This document shows, piece after piece, positions 5,597 through 7,108 of a DNA stretch of 7,108 bases. Below the pieces are notes generated by a model. The model was not told where the DNA came from. It saw only the letters and a list, made by a program, of their open reading frames with translations, and made no database searches. How positions within the stretch are numbered: the stretch's first letter is position 1; every line of letters starts with the position of its first letter. The stretch comes from Pseudomonadales bacterium. GTDB taxonomy: Bacteria; Pseudomonadota; Gammaproteobacteria; Pseudomonadales; Azotimanducaceae. The stretch spans positions 1-7,108 of the forward strand of contig SKXG01000271.1 in NCBI GenBank assembly GCA_007128525.1, read 5' to 3'. Made by a program: the position numbers and the translations under genes.

Positions 5597-6330
5597 CGGC
5601 ATCGACGGGTGATTCGTCTGACAACAGAGATCTGGCAGATCCGGCGCCCGAGGCCATGGGCCGCCCCGACCAGCGTCTGTATATACGCCGGCGCGGCCGG
5701 ATGACCCGGGGACAGGCCCGGGCCCTGGAGCAGCAATATGCCGGCTTTTGCCGTCCGGTGTCCGATCAGCCGCTGGACACCAGTGACTGGTTTGGCCGGC
5801 AGGCACCATTGGCCCTGGAGATCGGCTTCGGTATGGGCCAGGCCCTGCTGGCGCAGGCCGAGGCACGGCCGGACTGGAACTGGCTGGGCATTGAGATCTA
5901 TCTGCCTGGCATCGGCTCGGCACTCAGCGGGCTGACGCAGCGTGGCCTCAGCAATGTCCGCATTCTTGACGGTGATGCCCGTCAGGCGTTGACGGCCATG
6001 CTGGCACCGCAGAGTCTGAGCCAGGTCAGTATCTTCTTTCCGGATCCCTGGCCGAAGGCGCGACACCACAAGCGGCGCCTGATTCAGCCAGATTTTGCCG
6101 CCCTGCTGGCCACACGACTGCAGCCCGGCGGCCGTCTGCTGCTGGCCACCGACTGGGCGCCTTATGCTGAGCACATGCTCGCCGTGCTGCAGGACGAACC
6201 TGCCCTGCGCAATACCGCCCCGGCTGGCAGCTTTGCACCCCGACCGGCGCAGCGCCCAGAAACCAATTTTGAGCGCCGCGGCCTGCGCCTGGGCCATGAA
6301 GTCTTTGATCTGATTTACGAACGCGCCTGA
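5593..6330 (+). CDS. trmB: tRNA (guanine-N(7)-)-methyltransferase
   Basis: TrmB makes 7-methylguanosine at position 46 of the tRNA variable loop, with S-adenosylmethionine as methyl donor. The 245-residue product (E. coli 239) has RLYIRRRGRMTRGQ (28-41), the AdoMet motif LEIGFGMGQ (75-83), GIEIYLPGIGSAL (99-111), GDAR (127-130), the active-site stretch FFPDPWPKARHHKRRLIQP (149-167), LATDWAPYAEHML (184-196) and the C-terminal TNFERRGLRLGHEVFDLIYER (224-244). The frame is open further upstream, but ATG 5593 has TGGAGG at 5582-5587 with a five-base spacer and overlaps the DUF423 stop as ATGA, so it is the clear start. The N-terminus has an acidic extension of about 25 residues with no obvious motif. 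The gene converges on hemW, with 28 bp between the stop codons. Confidence 0.95.
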   Translation: MTASTGDSSDNRDLADPAPEAMGRPDQRLYIRRRGRMTRGQARALEQQYAGFCRPVSDQPLDTSDWFGRQAPLALEIGFGMGQALLAQAEARPDWNWLGIEIYLPGIGSALSGLTQRGLSNVRILDGDARQALTAMLAPQSLSQVSIFFPDPWPKARHHKRRLIQPDFAALLATRLQPGGRLLLATDWAPYAEHMLAVLQDEPALRNTAPAGSFAPRPAQRPETNFERRGLRLGHEVFDLIYERA

Positions 6331-6358
6331 TCTGCGCCGCAGTGCCCTGCAGCGCCGC

Positions 6359-7108
6359 TCACAGAAAGCTCGTCACTACATCGTCGAGAAAGCGCCGCCC
6401 CAGTTCCGTCAGCGCAATAGCGCCATTGGTATCCAGCGCCTCCGGCGCCAGCAGCCCGCGTTCGACCAGCTTTTCCACCTGTGGACGCAACGACGCAGCC
6501 GACAACCCCGTGCGCGCTTCATAGAGCGTCCAGGGTGTTGGCTGAAACAGGCGTAACGCGTTGAGCAAAAATTCACCGGAACGTTCCTGGGCCGGCACCT
6601 CCTGTACCAGTCGCAGCTGGGTCGCTGCTGTGGCCAGATAGAGCCGGGGCTGCGACGCCTTGAAGCTGCGCTCGATTCGCAGTCCGCCTGGCGCCTGCTC
6701 ATCGGCAAAGCTCAGCTTGCCCTGGGCGCCGGCGCCAATGCCCAGGTAATCGCCAAAGGTCCAGTAATTCAGGTTATGCCGTGCCCTGGCCCCGCCGCGA
6801 CCATAGGCCGACACCTCGTAGCGCTCGAAACCGGCCGCTTCAAGCAGCGCCAGACCGGTGCTCTCAATGTCTCCAAGCTGGTTCTCATCCGGCAACTGTG
6901 GCGGACGCCGGGCGAACTCGGTTTTCGGCTCAATGGTCAGCTGATACCAGGACAGATGCGGAACCTGCAGTGCCAGCGCCTGTTCCAGGTCCGCCAATGC
7001 CAACGCACTGGTCTGGTCCGGCAGACCATGCATCAGATCAATATTGATGGCGGTAAAGCCGGCGTTTCGGGCGATGGCCACCGCATCCACGGCATCCTGC
7101 GGGCTGTG
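6359..7108 (-). CDS. hemW: Heme chaperone HemW, C-terminal part (radical SAM family; 5' end outside window)
   Basis: HemW was once called oxygen-independent coproporphyrinogen III oxidase-like protein YggW. It is now seen as a heme chaperone that delivers heme to membrane enzymes. The frame is open to the right edge and ends at TGA 6361-6359, giving 249 visible residues. An N-terminal part of about 130 residues, which would carry the CxxxCxxC cluster motif, is missing. Family marks are NIDLMHGLPDQT, LSWYQLTIEPKTEFARRPP, a YEVSAYGRGG segment, the highly typical HNLNYWTFGDYLGIGAGAQGKL, and the C-terminal winged-helix-like region with LRPQVEKLVERGLL and a RRFLDD ending. The GTG at 7090 is internal, because family-like sequence continues upstream to the edge (HSPQDAV). 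Confidence 0.93.
   Translation of the reverse strand, partial: HSPQDAVDAVAIARNAGFTAINIDLMHGLPDQTSALALADLEQALALQVPHLSWYQLTIEPKTEFARRPPQLPDENQLGDIESTGLALLEAAGFERYEVSAYGRGGARARHNLNYWTFGDYLGIGAGAQGKLSFADEQAPGGLRIERSFKASQPRLYLATAATQLRLVQEVPAQERSGEFLLNALRLFQPTPWTLYEARTGLSAASLRPQVEKLVERGLLAPEALDTNGAIALTELGRRFLDDVVTSFL

Noticed and set aside
5350..6297. Long open frame on the minus strand across the DUF423 gene and trmB
   Set aside because: It lies opposite two well-supported genes, has low-complexity composition and shows no family motif.
6331..6358. Possible bidirectional terminator between trmB and hemW
   Set aside because: The 28-bp gap has a repeated GCGCCGC but no stable inverted repeat and no T tract.

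Overview
The window is a compact, GC-rich chromosomal segment whose gene content and order point to a gammaproteobacterium outside the Enterobacterales. The best markers are the divergent rsmD / ftsY-ftsE-ftsX-rpoH block, which has the same order in E. coli and Pseudomonas, plus a YgdD-type DUF423 gene, trmB and hemW. Eight genes are complete or nearly so and two are cut by the window edges. I see no tRNA, rRNA, CRISPR array, insertion sequence or phage gene. All gaps between genes are under 125 bp.

Layout. At 1-206 (+) lies the 3' end of a small conserved membrane or exported protein gene. It converges on coaD (288-773, -), which follows rsmD (828-1442, -) on the same strand. Only 30 bp separate the start of rsmD from the divergent start of ftsY (1473-2459, +). 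After ftsY come ftsE (2507-3217) and ftsX (3214-4197), which overlap by ATGA. A 122-bp regulatory gap leads to rpoH (4320-5171). A strong stem-loop at the rpoH stop codon separates it from a DUF423 membrane protein gene (5198-5596), which overlaps trmB (5593-6330) by ATGA. The distal part of hemW (6359-7108, -) converges on trmB and runs off the right edge.

Functions. CoaD acts in coenzyme A synthesis. RsmD and TrmB methylate 16S rRNA and tRNA respectively. FtsY delivers ribosomes to the Sec translocon. FtsE and FtsX form the divisome ABC complex. RpoH is the heat-shock sigma factor. HemW is a radical-SAM-family heme chaperone.

The main discovery is regulatory. A perfect CIRCE operator (TTAGCACTC, 9-nt spacer, GAGTGCTAA) lies at 4250-4276 directly before rpoH and overlaps an extended -10 promoter. 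CIRCE is the binding site of the HrcA repressor, so this organism appears to put its heat-shock sigma factor gene under HrcA control, joining two heat-shock circuits in a hierarchy. Smaller oddities are substitutions in the CoaD active-site motif (PGHFNP where PGTFDP is usual), a nearly absent FtsY acidic domain, an insertion after the RsmD DPPF motif, and a 10-bp hairpin whose loop holds the rpoH stop codon.
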